DNA of 64,000 nt, from assembly GCF_000686805.1 (NCBI RefSeq), contig NZ_KK366021.1, forward strand, positions 37,356 to 101,355. The letters are read 5' to 3'. Origin of the DNA: Bacillus sp. UNC41MFS5 (lineage in GTDB: Bacteria > Bacillota > Bacilli > Bacillales_B > DSM-18226). Within the stretch, counting starts at the first letter, position 1; each line of letters begins with the position of its first letter. Shown here piece by piece: positions 37,058 to 47,131 of this stretch. Made by a program: the position numbers and the translations under genes. The notes beneath the pieces are model-generated. The model ran no database searches and was not told the DNA's origin. It saw nothing but the letters and a program-made list of their open reading frames with translations.

Positions 37058-37399
37058 ATGAAAAAAATTCTAATTAGTTTATTAGTTACCACGTTTGTCT
37101 TCTCAGGAAGTGTAAATTCACTGACAGCTATAAATAGAGCAACCGCCCAACAAAAACCGATTCCTCCCTATGCAAAGTGGGGTACTTTAGCATTGCAGAA
37201 AACCCATGAAAAATATCCGCATGCCGAAATAATTGATTATCTTCACATTGGGAGAACAAGCGGACCGCAAACCTCTACGGAAAAATTCAAGCTCTGGTTA
37301 AGAGAGAACAATAAGGAGTTCGGGGTTTTTATTAATATAGAATTTAACAAGCAGACAGAAAAGGTCGTAAAAATCACTTTTGCAGAGACTTCGAGATAG
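37058..37399 (+). CDS. secreted DUF3889-like protein
   Basis: 113 residues with an N-terminal signal peptide (about 1-30) and the block PPYAKWGTLALQKTHEKYPHAEIIDYLHIGR that I recognise as DUF3889. Small exported protein of unknown role. Confidence 0.75.
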   Translation: MKKILISLLVTTFVFSGSVNSLTAINRATAQQKPIPPYAKWGTLALQKTHEKYPHAEIIDYLHIGRTSGPQTSTEKFKLWLRENNKEFGVFINIEFNKQTEKVVKITFAETSR

Positions 37400-37432
37400 A
37401 CTTTATTGCGTAAAATCAGCATCGCTTCTAAT

Positions 37433-37523
37433 CCTATGACTTCGGATAGGTTTTCCTCTTTTTTTTCGCCTCAATGGACTATACTTCCTTAAACCACTAA
37501 GAATATTTTCACCTTAGTGGTTT
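37433..37523 (+). terminator. terminator and second hairpin
   Basis: CCTAT/ATAGG hairpin (37433-37450) is followed by a run of T and C with eight consecutive T. A further hairpin AAACCACTAA/TTAGTGGTTT lies at 37491-37523. Confidence 0.6.
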
Positions 37524-37600
37524 ATACTTGCTGGAAAAAATTGCATAATTTTTATTCTTAAGAACAAACTAATTCAATCGAGTTAATCGGAGTGAATGAT

Positions 37601-38449
37601 ATGCATAATTCATATTGGTATTATGCTTTACTTTTTTTTAGCATCAGTTTATTTAGTTTTGTTCTCATCAAAAAAAGAAATACTCAATCTCTATTCCTAT
37701 TATTAACCAAGATAGGCGGCGCTTTTCTAATTGAGACTGTCATCTATAATTTTTTAGCCAGCTATGACTATAATCCCAATTTTATCAAGAGTAATGAATT
37801 CTATGACAATAATTTGGGCGCCTTTGTGTCCAATGCTTTCGCTTTACCAATTATAGCCACCTTAATAGCTGTTTTTCATTTAAACTGGGTGTGGATGCTG
37901 TTATTTTCAGGGTTATTTGTTGGCATCGAATGGTTATTTTTAAAGCTTCATATTTACTCCCATAATTGGTGGAGGTTAGCCTATACGGGTATAGGACTCC
38001 CCTTCTATTTTGCTACTGCAAAAGTTTATAATAATTGGATTTTACATCCTTCCAAAGGGTACAAACAATTTTGGATCCTTTATTTAATAACAGGCTCACT
38101 CTCTGCTAGTGCACATATTTTGCCAATCATTTTTTTCTCGAATCGAATTTACTCCCCTGGCTGGTTTGAAAATTCTGGCCGTGACTCGATTGCCTTGGGT
38201 GCCATTTTCTACCTATGTGACAGTCTGTATTATTGTCTAATGACGAAACTTAACTTGAAAAGGAATTGGATTAAATATATTTTCACTGGTTTCCTTATGT
38301 ATGTAGTAAATCTAATGCTAATTAATGCTGGAATTCTTCGTAGTCTAGTATGGTGGGACATCCCCTACTATGTCGTTCTATCAATTCTTCTCCTCCTGCT
38401 AACTAAAATTATTGATATAAGATTATCTCAATTGCCAAACTTACGGTAG
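37601..38449 (+). CDS. CBO0543-like membrane protein
   Basis: About 282 residues with seven or eight hydrophobic helices and conserved aromatic motifs (HIYSHNWWRLAYTGIGLPFYF, GWFENSGRDSIALG). Resembles the CBO0543 family of clostridial and Bacillus membrane proteins; no known activity. The ATG at 37601 is set by GGAG 8 bases upstream. Confidence 0.7.
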   Translation: MHNSYWYYALLFFSISLFSFVLIKKRNTQSLFLLLTKIGGAFLIETVIYNFLASYDYNPNFIKSNEFYDNNLGAFVSNAFALPIIATLIAVFHLNWVWMLLFSGLFVGIEWLFLKLHIYSHNWWRLAYTGIGLPFYFATAKVYNNWILHPSKGYKQFWILYLITGSLSASAHILPIIFFSNRIYSPGWFENSGRDSIALGAIFYLCDSLYYCLMTKLNLKRNWIKYIFTGFLMYVVNLMLINAGILRSLVWWDIPYYVVLSILLLLLTKIIDIRLSQLPNLR

Positions 38450-38614
38450 CCATAGATACTCTTTGGCTACCGTCTCTCATTCTATTCGTTAAGTCCAAAT
38501 ACCCTGCTCCGAATATCTGGATTCTCCATTATATCCGCCCTTTTTGCTGACATTATTTTTATTAAATTCGTGAAGAATAAATAATGCACCTTCCGACCAT
38601 TTCATTAAGATAGA

Positions 38615-38668
38615 AAAAAAGCGCTTGCATTTTTTCAAATTCGTTCTATAATACTTGTATACAAGTAT
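38615..38668 (+). promoter_or_regulatory. gnt promoter, GntR operator and candidate cre
   Basis: TTGCAT (38625-38630), a 16-base spacer and TATAAT (38647-38652). The 18-bp perfect palindrome ATACTTGTATACAAGTAT (38651-38668) matches the GntR operator of B. subtilis and covers the start site. AAAAAAGCGCTTGCAT (38615-38630) resembles a CcpA site with two mismatches and overlaps the -35. Confidence 0.88.
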
Positions 38669-38696
38669 ACTCGTATTTAATTAAGAAGGTGTAGCG

Positions 38697-39422
38697 ATGA
38701 AAGAACCAAAAGATTTATTATATCCGACCAAATGGCTCACAAAAGCTTCTGTCGGCGATCGTGTAACATATGAGCTAAGAATGCAGATTATTTCTAGTTT
38801 GATTGAAAGCGGTGCCATCCTTTCGGAAAATAAATTAGCCGCTGATTTTAATGTGAGTCGATCACCGATTCGCGAAGCATTAAAAACACTTGCCTCTGAA
38901 AATTTAATCCGTTTAGAGCGAATGGGTGCGGTTGTCATTGGATTAACCAGTAAAGAAATAGTTGAAATCTATGATGTCCGATTACTGATTGAAACGTTTG
39001 TATATGAACGTCTTGTAAAATTGGACAATACATCATTAGTTATGGAACTGAGTAAAATACTCGAGATGATGAAAATAGCCATCAAATATCATGATGCCGA
39101 TGAGTTTGCCTATCAAGATGTCCTCTTCCACGAAACAATTATTCGGGCAATCAATCATTCCTACATCATGATGATCTGGAATAATGCCAAACCAGTAATG
39201 GAAGCCTTCATCCTTTTATCGATGCGGTGCCGGTTCAAGGAAAATTACGAAGACTTTCCGCGCATTGTGGAAAATCATCAATTATATATTGATGCAATCG
39301 ATGCAAAAAATAGAGACCTCATGATTTTATCCTTACATCAAAATTTTGATGATGTTCAAGGAAAAGTAGAAGACCTCTGGAGGTCTCAACAAATGCTTTC
39401 TAAAGGAGTCGAGCAAGAATAA
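38697..39422 (+). CDS. gntR: gluconate operon repressor GntR
   Basis: 241 residues. GntR-family winged helix (LAADFNVSRSPIREALKTLASENLI) and an all-helical FadR/FCD-type ligand domain. Gluconate releases it from the operator. AAGGTGTAG precedes the ATG. First gene of gntRKPZ, and its stop overlaps the gntK start by one base. Confidence 0.95.
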   Translation: MKEPKDLLYPTKWLTKASVGDRVTYELRMQIISSLIESGAILSENKLAADFNVSRSPIREALKTLASENLIRLERMGAVVIGLTSKEIVEIYDVRLLIETFVYERLVKLDNTSLVMELSKILEMMKIAIKYHDADEFAYQDVLFHETIIRAINHSYIMMIWNNAKPVMEAFILLSMRCRFKENYEDFPRIVENHQLYIDAIDAKNRDLMILSLHQNFDDVQGKVEDLWRSQQMLSKGVEQE

Positions 39423-40966
39423 TGACAAACTATATGTTAGGGGTAGACATCGGAACAACAAGCACAAAAGCCGTATTATTTAGCGAAAAAGGCGAAGTCA
39501 TCCAACATGAGAATATTGGTTATCCGCTCTATACACCTGATATTTCGACTGCCGAACAAGACCCTGAAGAAATCTTTTCGGCTGTGGTACAAGTTATTTC
39601 GAGGATCAGAAAACAACATCCTCAAAAAGAGATATCGTTCATCTCATTTAGCAGCGCCATGCATAGTCTCATTGCTATGGATGAAAATGATCAACCGCTA
39701 ACACCATGTATCACATGGGCAGATAATCGCAGTGAGGCCTGGACCCATAAAATAAAAGATGAATTAAATGGACATGCGGTCTACAAACGGACAGGAACGC
39801 CGATTCACCCGATGTCGCCATTAAGCAAAATTACTTGGATTGTGAATGATCGTCCCGAAATTGCTGAAAAGGCAAAAAAGTATATCGGGATAAAGGAATA
39901 TATCTTTAAAAAGTTTTTTGACCAATACGTTGTCGATCATTCACTAGCTTCAGCCATGTGCATGATGGATCTCAAAAAACTTGATTGGGACCAGGAAGCA
40001 TTACAAATCGCCGGGATTTCCCGTGAGCAATTGTCAAGACTCGTACCAACGACAGAAATTTTCACCAATTGTAATCAGGATTTAGCAAACCAAATGGGGA
40101 TTGACCCACAAACTCCTTTTGTAATTGGTGCCAGTGATGGAGTCCTTTCCAATCTTGGGGTAAATGCGATTGGAAAAGGTGAGATTGCGGTCACTATTGG
40201 GACAAGTGGTGCGATTCGGACCATAATTGATCAGCCGCAAACCGACGAAAAAGGCCGAATATTTTGCTACGCATTAACGGAAAAGCATTGGGTAATTGGC
40301 GGGCCCGTTAACAATGGCGGGATGATTTTTCGCTGGATTCGGGATGAATTTGCCGCTTCCGAGGTAGAAACCGCAAAAAGACTAGGCATTGATCCATATG
40401 AAGTACTAACAAAAATCGCAGAGGGTGTTAGACCGGGCGCTGATGGATTGTTATTCCATCCCTACCTTGCGGGTGAACGGGCGCCATTATGGAATCCAGA
40501 CGTGCGCGGGTCATTTTTCGGCTTAACGATGGCACACAAGAAAGAACATATGATTCGCTCTGCCCTTGAAGGTGTTATTTACAATTTATACACGGTATTT
40601 CTAGCACTAATTGAATGCATGGAAGGTCCTGTGACAAGAATCCAAGCAACAGGAGGGTTTGCGAGGTCAGAGGTTTGGCGTCAAATGATGTCCGATATTT
40701 TCGACCTTGAAGTAGTCGTTCCAGAAAGTTATGAAAGCTCATGTCTAGGGGCTTGTATCTTGGGCCTGTATGCTACAGGAAAAATTGAATCATTTGAGGT
40801 AGTTTCTGAAATGATTGGCAGTACCTACAAACATACGCCTAAAGAAGAGGCAGCAAAAGAATATAGAGAATTATTGCCGATCTTTATTAACTTATCGAGA
40901 GTTTTGGAAGAAGATTATACACGGATTGCTAATTATCAAAGAGGATTAATTAATAAAAATAAATAA
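39422..40966 (+). CDS. gntK: gluconokinase
   Basis: 514 residues of the FGGY kinase family: N-terminal phosphate motif LGVDIGTTSTKAVLF, the second lobe with IGASDGVLSNLG, VTIGTSGA and ATGGFARSEVWRQMMSD. It phosphorylates gluconate to 6-phosphogluconate. Start overlaps gntR (TAATG) behind AAAGGAG. Confidence 0.96.
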   Translation: MTNYMLGVDIGTTSTKAVLFSEKGEVIQHENIGYPLYTPDISTAEQDPEEIFSAVVQVISRIRKQHPQKEISFISFSSAMHSLIAMDENDQPLTPCITWADNRSEAWTHKIKDELNGHAVYKRTGTPIHPMSPLSKITWIVNDRPEIAEKAKKYIGIKEYIFKKFFDQYVVDHSLASAMCMMDLKKLDWDQEALQIAGISREQLSRLVPTTEIFTNCNQDLANQMGIDPQTPFVIGASDGVLSNLGVNAIGKGEIAVTIGTSGAIRTIIDQPQTDEKGRIFCYALTEKHWVIGGPVNNGGMIFRWIRDEFAASEVETAKRLGIDPYEVLTKIAEGVRPGADGLLFHPYLAGERAPLWNPDVRGSFFGLTMAHKKEHMIRSALEGVIYNLYTVFLALIECMEGPVTRIQATGGFARSEVWRQMMSDIFDLEVVVPESYESSCLGACILGLYATGKIESFEVVSEMIGSTYKHTPKEEAAKEYRELLPIFINLSRVLEEDYTRIANYQRGLINKNK

Positions 40967-40983
40967 TTTTTGGGGGAATTATC

Positions 40984-42330
40984 ATGCCATTAGTTATAGT
41001 TGCAGTAGGGATTATAGCATTACTGATTTTAATCATGGGCTTTAAATTAAACACTTTTGTTTCACTTATCATTGTCTCTTTCGGTGTGGCCATCGCACTT
41101 GGAATGAAATTAGATGAGATCATTGCAACAATTGAAGCAGGGTTAGGTGGAACACTTGGACATATAGCACTAATCTTTGGACTTGGTGCAATGCTGGGTA
41201 AATTAATTGCAGATTCAGGAGGCGCGCAGCGTATTGCGATGACTCTCGTTAATAAATTTGGAGAAAAAAACATTCAGTGGGCTGTAGTAGTATCTTCATT
41301 CATTATTGGAATCGCTTTATTTTTTGAAGTAGGACTAGTTTTATTAATTCCAATCGTATTTGCAATTTCTAAACAATTAAAGGTTTCAATTCTATTTCTT
41401 GGTATTCCAATGGCAGCAGCTTTATCTGTAACACACGGATTTTTACCGCCACATCCTGGACCAACAACCATCGCAGGTGAATATGGTGCAGATCTTGGGG
41501 AAGTATTACTTTACGGTTTTATTATTTCTATTCCAACTGTCTTTATTGCTGGACCTTTATTTACAAAGATTGCGAAAAGATTGGTTCCTGCATCCTTTAC
41601 AAGAACTGGAGATATCGCCTCTTTAGGTGAGCAAAAAACATTCAAAATGGAAGACACACCTGGATTTGGAATCAGTGTATTTACTGCAATGCTTCCTGTA
41701 ATTCTAATGTCCATCGCTACAATTATTACTTTGCTTCAAAAAACAATGGGATTTGCAGATAACACTTTACTTGCCATTATCCGTTTTGTTGGCGGTGCAT
41801 CCCCTGCCATGGTGATTTCGTTATTATTCGCTATTTATACAATGGGGTTAGCAAGAAATATTCCTATTAAATCAGTGATGGATTCTTGTTCAACAGCCAT
41901 CTCACATATTGGGATGATGCTATTAATTATCGGTGGCGGCGGTGCCTTCAAACAAGTATTAATTAATGGCCATGTAGGAGACTATGTAGCTGAATTATTT
42001 AAAGGAACTTCATTATCACCAATTATTCTCGCATGGATCATCGCAGCTATTTTACGTATTGCCTTAGGTTCTGCAACAGTTGCTGCTTTAACCACTGCTG
42101 GGTTAGTGATTCCAATGTTAGGGCAAACAGACGTGAACCTTGCCTTAGTCGTCCTTGCAACAGGAGCAGGTAGTTTAATTGCCTCGCACGTTAACGATGC
42201 AGGTTTCTGGATGTTTAAAGAGTATTTTGGTTTAACCATGAAAGAAACATTTGCAACTTGGACATTACTTGAGACGATCATTTCCGTTTGTGGATTAGGA
42301 TTTATTTTAATACTAAATTTATTTGTTTAA
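40984..42330 (+). CDS. gntP: gluconate permease
   Basis: 448 residues with about 12-14 membrane helices, including the GntP family blocks HGFLPPHPGPTTIA and GSATVAALTTAGLV and the end region ASHVNDAGFWMFKEYF. Gluconate:H+ symporter. GGGGGA precedes the ATG. Confidence 0.96.
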   Translation: MPLVIVAVGIIALLILIMGFKLNTFVSLIIVSFGVAIALGMKLDEIIATIEAGLGGTLGHIALIFGLGAMLGKLIADSGGAQRIAMTLVNKFGEKNIQWAVVVSSFIIGIALFFEVGLVLLIPIVFAISKQLKVSILFLGIPMAAALSVTHGFLPPHPGPTTIAGEYGADLGEVLLYGFIISIPTVFIAGPLFTKIAKRLVPASFTRTGDIASLGEQKTFKMEDTPGFGISVFTAMLPVILMSIATIITLLQKTMGFADNTLLAIIRFVGGASPAMVISLLFAIYTMGLARNIPIKSVMDSCSTAISHIGMMLLIIGGGGAFKQVLINGHVGDYVAELFKGTSLSPIILAWIIAAILRIALGSATVAALTTAGLVIPMLGQTDVNLALVVLATGAGSLIASHVNDAGFWMFKEYFGLTMKETFATWTLLETIISVCGLGFILILNLFV

Positions 42331-42339
42331 GAAGAATAT

Positions 42340-42373
42340 CCAATAGTGGGGAATTTTTATTCCCCACTATTGG
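42340..42373 (+). other. gntP-gntZ intercistronic hairpin
   Basis: A perfect 15-bp stem (CCAATAGTGGGGAAT/ATTCCCCACTATTGG) with a TTTT loop. No T-run follows, so it more likely stabilises or processes the transcript than ends it. Confidence 0.65.
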
Positions 42374-42397
42374 CAGTTAAAAGGAGAAGAGAGTTAA

Positions 42398-43801
42398 ATG
42401 AACAATACAATTGGAGTTATTGGCTTAGGTGTAATGGGCAGCAACATTGCCTTAAATATGGCGAATAAAGGGGAAAAAGTTGCTGTCTACAATTACACGA
42501 GGGATTTAACAGATAAACTCTTACATAGAATTGACAATCACCCAATCGACCCATATTACGACGTGCAAAGTTTTGTTCAGTCCTTGGAAACCCCTAGAAA
42601 GATCTTCCTAATGGTGACTGCTGGAGCAGCAATTGATTCAGTCATTTCATCCTTAGTACCTTTTCTTGAGCCAGGTGACATTATTATGGACGGCGGGAAC
42701 TCCCATTATGATGATACGGCCCGAAGATACGATGATTTGAAGTCGAAAGAAATTGAGTATTTAGGGATTGGTATTTCTGGCGGAGAGGTTGGCGCTTTAA
42801 ATGGCCCATCAATTATGCCTGGCGGAGATAGAGAAGCTTATGAAAAAGTAGCGCCCATCCTCACCAAAATAGCGGCCCAAGTGGATGGTACTCCATGTTG
42901 TACGTATATTGGTCCAAAAGGTGCCGGGCATTTTGTGAAAATGGTTCATAACGGAATTGAATATGCTGATATGCAATTGATTGCTGAAGCCTATACCTTT
43001 TTAAGGGAAAGATTACAATTAGCTGTGAATGAAATTGCTGATATCTTTGAAACTTGGAATCAGGGTGAGCTGAAAAGTTATTTAATTGAAATCACGGCGG
43101 AAATTTTAAAGAAAAAGGATGAAAAAACAGGCTTACCACTGATTGATGTCATCCTTGATAAAGTAGGGCAAAAGGGAACGGGTAAATGGACAAGTATGCA
43201 AGCAATTGATAACGGGATTCCCTTATCCATCATAACGGAATCATTATTCTCCCGTTATGTATCTTCTTTAAAGGAAGAACGTGTTTTTGCGGAAGAAATT
43301 TTAGCTGGACCGGAATTGGATCAGTCAATAGTAGATAAAGATTTGTGGATTGAGCAAATTAGACAAGCTTTATATATGGGGAAAGTTTGTGCCTATGCCC
43401 AAGGGTTTACACAATATAAAATGACTTCTGACCTCTATGACTGGAACTTGCCATTGGCGGAAATTGCACTTATTTTCCGCGGCGGGTGCATCATTCGTGC
43501 TGAGTTCTTAAACGTAATAAGTGAAGCCTATCAAACACAAGCAAATCTGAAGAATTTATTAATCGCTCCATTTTTCGCTGAAAAAGTAAAAGAGTATCAA
43601 ACAGGTTTAAGGAAAATCGTATGTGAGGGAATTAATTCCGGGATCTCCTTCCCCTGCTTAAGTGCTTCCCTTTCTTATTTCGATAGCTATCGAAGAGGCC
43701 ATTCCAATGCCAACCTTTTACAGGCTCAACGGGATTACTTCGGTGCCCATACGTATGAACGAACCGATATGGAAGGTGTATTTCACACCGACTGGAACTA
43801 A
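42398..43801 (+). CDS. gntZ: 6-phosphogluconate dehydrogenase (decarboxylating)
   Basis: 467 residues. NADP-binding GLGVMGSNIALNMANKG, the 6PGDH signature (LGIGISGGEVGALNGPSIMPGG), catalytic lysine region GPKGAGHFVKMVHNGIEY and the C-terminal QRDYFGAHTYER. It oxidises 6-phosphogluconate to ribulose 5-phosphate and completes the gnt pathway. AAGGAGAAG upstream. Confidence 0.95.
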   Translation: MNNTIGVIGLGVMGSNIALNMANKGEKVAVYNYTRDLTDKLLHRIDNHPIDPYYDVQSFVQSLETPRKIFLMVTAGAAIDSVISSLVPFLEPGDIIMDGGNSHYDDTARRYDDLKSKEIEYLGIGISGGEVGALNGPSIMPGGDREAYEKVAPILTKIAAQVDGTPCCTYIGPKGAGHFVKMVHNGIEYADMQLIAEAYTFLRERLQLAVNEIADIFETWNQGELKSYLIEITAEILKKKDEKTGLPLIDVILDKVGQKGTGKWTSMQAIDNGIPLSIITESLFSRYVSSLKEERVFAEEILAGPELDQSIVDKDLWIEQIRQALYMGKVCAYAQGFTQYKMTSDLYDWNLPLAEIALIFRGGCIIRAEFLNVISEAYQTQANLKNLLIAPFFAEKVKEYQTGLRKIVCEGINSGISFPCLSASLSYFDSYRRGHSNANLLQAQRDYFGAHTYERTDMEGVFHTDWN

Positions 43802-43818
43802 GCGGTCTTTTAACCATA

Positions 43819-43856
43819 AAAGTCCTATACTCGTGCAATGAGTATAGGACTTTGTT
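43819..43856 (+). terminator. terminator of gnt operon
   Basis: AAAGTCCTATACTC and GAGTATAGGACTTT form a 14-bp stem; short T-rich end. Confidence 0.8.
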
Positions 43857-43934
43857 CTATTTTTGGATAGAGCGTGAATAGAATGAAACGAAAGGATTAT
43901 GGAAAGAAAAACCAACTAATATTGGAGGGATTTT

Positions 43935-44243
43935 ATGTCAACATCGAGAATACTGAAATGGGTTTCAGGTGGGCTTGAAGCATTACTAGGAATTCCTGTA
44001 CTTGGAGGTACAATCGTTATCAGTCTTGTATGGACCCCTCTAGCAATCATGTTAATATTACATATTGTTACGTTGGTGATTACCAAAAAAGAGGGCAGCG
44101 AATCAATTACAGGCAGCGTCCTTGGCATCATAACTTCTTGTATAGGTTGGATTCCGTTTGTAGGAATGATTATGCATATTATCTCAGCGATTATTCTAAT
44201 GGTTGATGCGGCTAAAGCTGAAGGCAATCAAGCAGGAAGCTAA
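43935..44243 (+). CDS. small membrane protein
   Basis: 102 residues with two or three hydrophobic helices (about 20-55 and 60-92) and a short charged tail. GGAGGG precedes the ATG. Family not recognised. Its last codons form one arm of the following terminator. Confidence 0.7.
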   Translation: MSTSRILKWVSGGLEALLGIPVLGGTIVISLVWTPLAIMLILHIVTLVITKKEGSESITGSVLGIITSCIGWIPFVGMIMHIISAIILMVDAAKAEGNQAGS

Positions 44244-44262
44244 TCTTCCTGCTTGATTGCCT
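44224..44262. terminator. convergent terminator
   Basis: GGCAATCAAGCAGGAAG and CTTCCTGCTTGATTGCC pair over 17 bp; they overlap the end of the membrane protein gene and face the HIT gene. Confidence 0.82.
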
Positions 44263-44264
44263 CA

Positions 44265-44750
44265 CTATTTATTTAGGTCAATCGTCAGTTGTTTAATAGC
44301 TTCCATTACCTCTTGGAGATTTTCATCACGATTCATTTCATTTCTAGCATGGAGTAAAACGGGCCGTACCGATTCAACAGACCGACCAAATTGGTACATC
44401 CACTCATAGCGCGGGACCATCCACATGTGAAAATGGTGGGTGGTATCTTCATTATAAAAATAATACACATGCTGGATCCCAAGGACTTCTCTTTGGGCTT
44501 TTCTTATTTTAGTGAGAATATTTATGTAATCTGTCTTCTCAGCATCCGTCAATTCATCAAGACATGTAATATGCCGTTTAGAGGCGACAATTATTAATCC
44601 CTTAATCGGGTAGGCGACATCTTGATGGGCATGAAAATATTCTGTTTCATAGACGACCCCGCCATCAGGCTCGATCAAACCACTTGTTAACGCACAGCTT
44701 AAACATTCCACCTCGACTGTATGTCCATTTGATAAAGTAATTCTCCTCAA
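44265..44750 (-). CDS. HIT family protein
   Basis: 161 residues. The histidine-triad region reads DTTHHFHMWMVP, a slightly altered HxHxHxx loop as in some diadenosine or nucleotide hydrolases, and SKRHITCLDELTD is the upstream HIT block. CLSC near residue 17 may bind zinc. TTG start supported by GGGGGAG. Confidence 0.85.
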   Translation of the reverse strand: MRRITLSNGHTVEVECLSCALTSGLIEPDGGVVYETEYFHAHQDVAYPIKGLIIVASKRHITCLDELTDAEKTDYINILTKIRKAQREVLGIQHVYYFYNEDTTHHFHMWMVPRYEWMYQFGRSVESVRPVLLHARNEMNRDENLQEVMEAIKQLTIDLNK

Positions 44751-44763
44751 AAATACTCCCCCT

Positions 44764-44808
44764 GTAAAAATCAGATACGAATACTGACAGTAATCTTATC
44801 TGATTTTT
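44764..44808 (-). terminator. terminator of sulfate operon
   Basis: AAAAATCAGATA and TATCTGATTTTT pair, 19 bases apart, just past the cysA stop; T-run on the minus strand. Confidence 0.8.
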
Positions 44809-44826
44809 ACCGATAATACTATACTA

Positions 44827-45897
44827 TTAAATAGAATAATCTTGGGGGATGAAGACTTTTAATTGTTTGGGCTTTACAAACACTTCTTCTCCTGTTTTTA
44901 GATCAAGGCTTCGATATTGCTCCTTTCTTAATTCCACTTCTAGGTAGTCCCCATTATCCTTTCGAATCAGTTCAAGTTGGACAGCCGCCCCAACTAAATG
45001 AATATAATTAATTTTGGCAGAAACTGAATCCTGGCTTGCTTCCCTTTCGATACTAATATCATGCGGACGAACATAACCAACGGCCTCGGTATTCTCTATT
45101 CCCGAAAATTCTGGAGCATCGACTTCAAAATGCCCCTGCCGTAATTTCCCGTTATGCAGACGGCCTTTAAACAAATTTACATTTCCTAAAAAGTGATAGA
45201 CAAAAGGACTGTTTGGATTTTCATAAACCTCTTCTGGTGTTCCGATTTGCTCAATCTTCCCTTCATTCATCACGACCACACGATCGGCAACATCCAGCGC
45301 CTCCTCTTGGTCATGGGTCACAAAGATACTGGTAATCTGGTAATCATCATGAAGTTTTCTTAACCATCTGCGAAGATCTTTCCGGACCTTGGCATCTAAG
45401 GCTCCAAATGGTTCATCTAACAATAGCACCTTGGGCTCAACCGCTAATGCCCGTGCTAATGCGACCCGCTGCCGTTGACCCCCAGACAAATTGGATGGAT
45501 ATCGATCGGCAAAAGCCTCTAGTTTTACTAACTTTAGTAGTTCCATGACCTTTTCTTTTATTTCGTTTTTTGAAGGCCGTAATTTTCTGGGCCGCACTTT
45601 TAATCCATAAGCCACATTATCAAAAACAGTCATATGACGAAACAAAGCATAATGCTGAAACACAAATCCTACTTTCCGTTCCTTAGTACTGATATGCGTG
45701 ATGTCTTCTTCCCCAAATAGAATCGCCCCTTGATTGGCTGCTTCTAGGCCTGCGATAATTCTGAGCAGTGAAGTTTTTCCAGAACCGGACGGACCAAGCA
45801 AGGCAACGAGCTCCCCCGTTTGAATATCAAGATTAATTTGATCAAGAGCTTGGAAATTTCCAAATGATTTTGAGATATTTTGGATTTGAATGCTCAT
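44827..45897 (-). CDS. cysA: sulfate ABC transporter ATPase
   Basis: 356 residues: Walker [12 protein letters not shown] (near 35), Q-loop FQHYALF, signature [15 protein letters not shown], Walker [13 protein letters not shown], switch histidine VTHDQEEA, then a C-terminal TOBE domain. The ATG at 45897 follows AAGGAGCG, one base after the cysW stop. It energises sulfate/thiosulfate import. Confidence 0.94.
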   Translation of the reverse strand: MSIQIQNISKSFGNFQALDQINLDIQTGELVALLGPSGSGKTSLLRIIAGLEAANQGAILFGEEDITHISTKERKVGFVFQHYALFRHMTVFDNVAYGLKVRPRKLRPSKNEIKEKVMELLKLVKLEAFADRYPSNLSGGQRQRVALARALAVEPKVLLLDEPFGALDAKVRKDLRRWLRKLHDDYQITSIFVTHDQEEALDVADRVVVMNEGKIEQIGTPEEVYENPNSPFVYHFLGNVNLFKGRLHNGKLRQGHFEVDAPEFSGIENTEAVGYVRPHDISIEREASQDSVSAKINYIHLVGAAVQLELIRKDNGDYLEVELRKEQYRSLDLKTGEEVFVKPKQLKVFIPQDYSI

Positions 45898-45898
45898 C

Positions 45899-46786
45899 TT
45901 AATGCGCTCCTTCTTCTGATTCAAATGACTTTCTGGCTTTCCACTCAATCACATTTTTTACAATCAGTGTAATGATGGCGAACAATGACATTAAGGAAGC
46001 AACCGCAAAGGCAGCGGAAAATTGATATTCATTGTATAAAATTTCGATATGGAGCGGCATGGTATTGGTCAATCCGCGGATATGTCCCGAAACAACCGAT
46101 ACAGCACCAAACTCCCCAATCGCTCGCGCACTGCAGAGAATAACCCCATATAGTAGTCCCCATTTAATATTCGGCAAAGTTACCAAAAAGAATGTTTTCC
46201 ATCCGCTCGCCCCCAGCGTCAGAGAAGCTTCTTCATCGGCCGTCCCCTGCGTTTGCATTAATGGAATCAGTTCCCTAGCGACGAATGGCAGCGTCACTAA
46301 AAGCGTTGCCAGAGCAATTCCTGGTACTGCAAAGATGATTTTGATATTATGATCAATTAACCATTGTCCAAATAAGCCATGTGCACTAAATAATAGAACA
46401 AACACCAATCCCGCAATCACTGGGGAAATAGCAAATGGCAAATCAATAATCGTAATCAATAGACTTTTTCCCTTAAAATTGAACTTGGTAACGGCCCAGG
46501 CCGCTGCCACACCAAAGATGGCATTTAGGGGAACAGTAATTAAGGTAATAATCAGTGTTAACTTGATTGCTGATAACGCATCAGGATTGCTAATGGCCTC
46601 TAGAAAAACTGCTGCCCCTTTATCAAATGCTTTTATAAAAATAGCAACCAGTGGTGACACCAAAAACAAACCTAAGAATGCTAATGCGAGTGTGATGAGT
46701 ACCCAACGTACAAGACGTGGCTCAGAGTTGCTGGCTGTAACTTGAACCGGTGTTGTTGAATACTGCAATGAGACATTCCCTGCCAT
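45899..46786 (-). CDS. cysW: sulfate ABC transporter permease CysW
   Basis: 295 residues, six membrane helices, permease loop [31 protein letters not shown] and CysW-specific [26 protein letters not shown] upstream. One of two channel subunits. A 345-base gap with a 21-bp repeat array separates it from cysT, unusual inside an operon. Confidence 0.94.
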   Translation of the reverse strand: MAGNVSLQYSTTPVQVTASNSEPRLVRWVLITLALAFLGLFLVSPLVAIFIKAFDKGAAVFLEAISNPDALSAIKLTLIITLITVPLNAIFGVAAAWAVTKFNFKGKSLLITIIDLPFAISPVIAGLVFVLLFSAHGLFGQWLIDHNIKIIFAVPGIALATLLVTLPFVARELIPLMQTQGTADEEASLTLGASGWKTFFLVTLPNIKWGLLYGVILCSARAIGEFGAVSVVSGHIRGLTNTMPLHIEILYNEYQFSAAFAVASLMSLFAIITLIVKNVIEWKARKSFESEEGAH

Positions 46787-46838
46787 AAGGACCTCCTTCT
46801 AGAACTATACTTTTTCATCTGTAGTTTGTTTTTTTCAG

Positions 46839-46979
46839 ATTCGCTGATTAAATCGGTGAGTTCGTCGATTAAACCGGTAGATTCGCTGATTAAACCGATA
46901 AATTCGCCGATTAAACCGGTGGATTCGCTGATTAAACCGATAAATTCGCTGATAAACAATATAAATTCGCCGATTAGGT
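46839..46979. repeat. seven 21-bp ATTCGC repeats inside the sulfate operon
   Basis: Units start at 46839, 46860, 46881, 46902, 46923, 46944 and 46965, all exactly 21 bp, of the type ATTCGCTGATTAAACCGATAA. The period is a multiple of three, so both strands read as 7-residue repeats without stops; no binding site supports translation. It lies between cysT and cysW. The rest of 46787-47131 has no gene. Confidence 0.9.
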
Positions 46980-47131
46980 GTAATTTTACACTTAATAAAA
47001 CAACAATTTAACGTAAATAATTGAAAAAACTCGGTTTTATAAAAGCTTATTTGCGAAACAAGGTGATTTATTTACCGAACCCCCCCAGTTTATTAGAAAA
47101 AAGACAATTCTCCTCAAAATCTATTAAAATA

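Noticed and set aside
46681..47011. Heptad-like proteins on both strands (FIGLISES and SLIKPI repeats)
   Set aside because: The 21-bp period is a multiple of three and yields open frames on both strands; no start signals, and one overlaps cysW.
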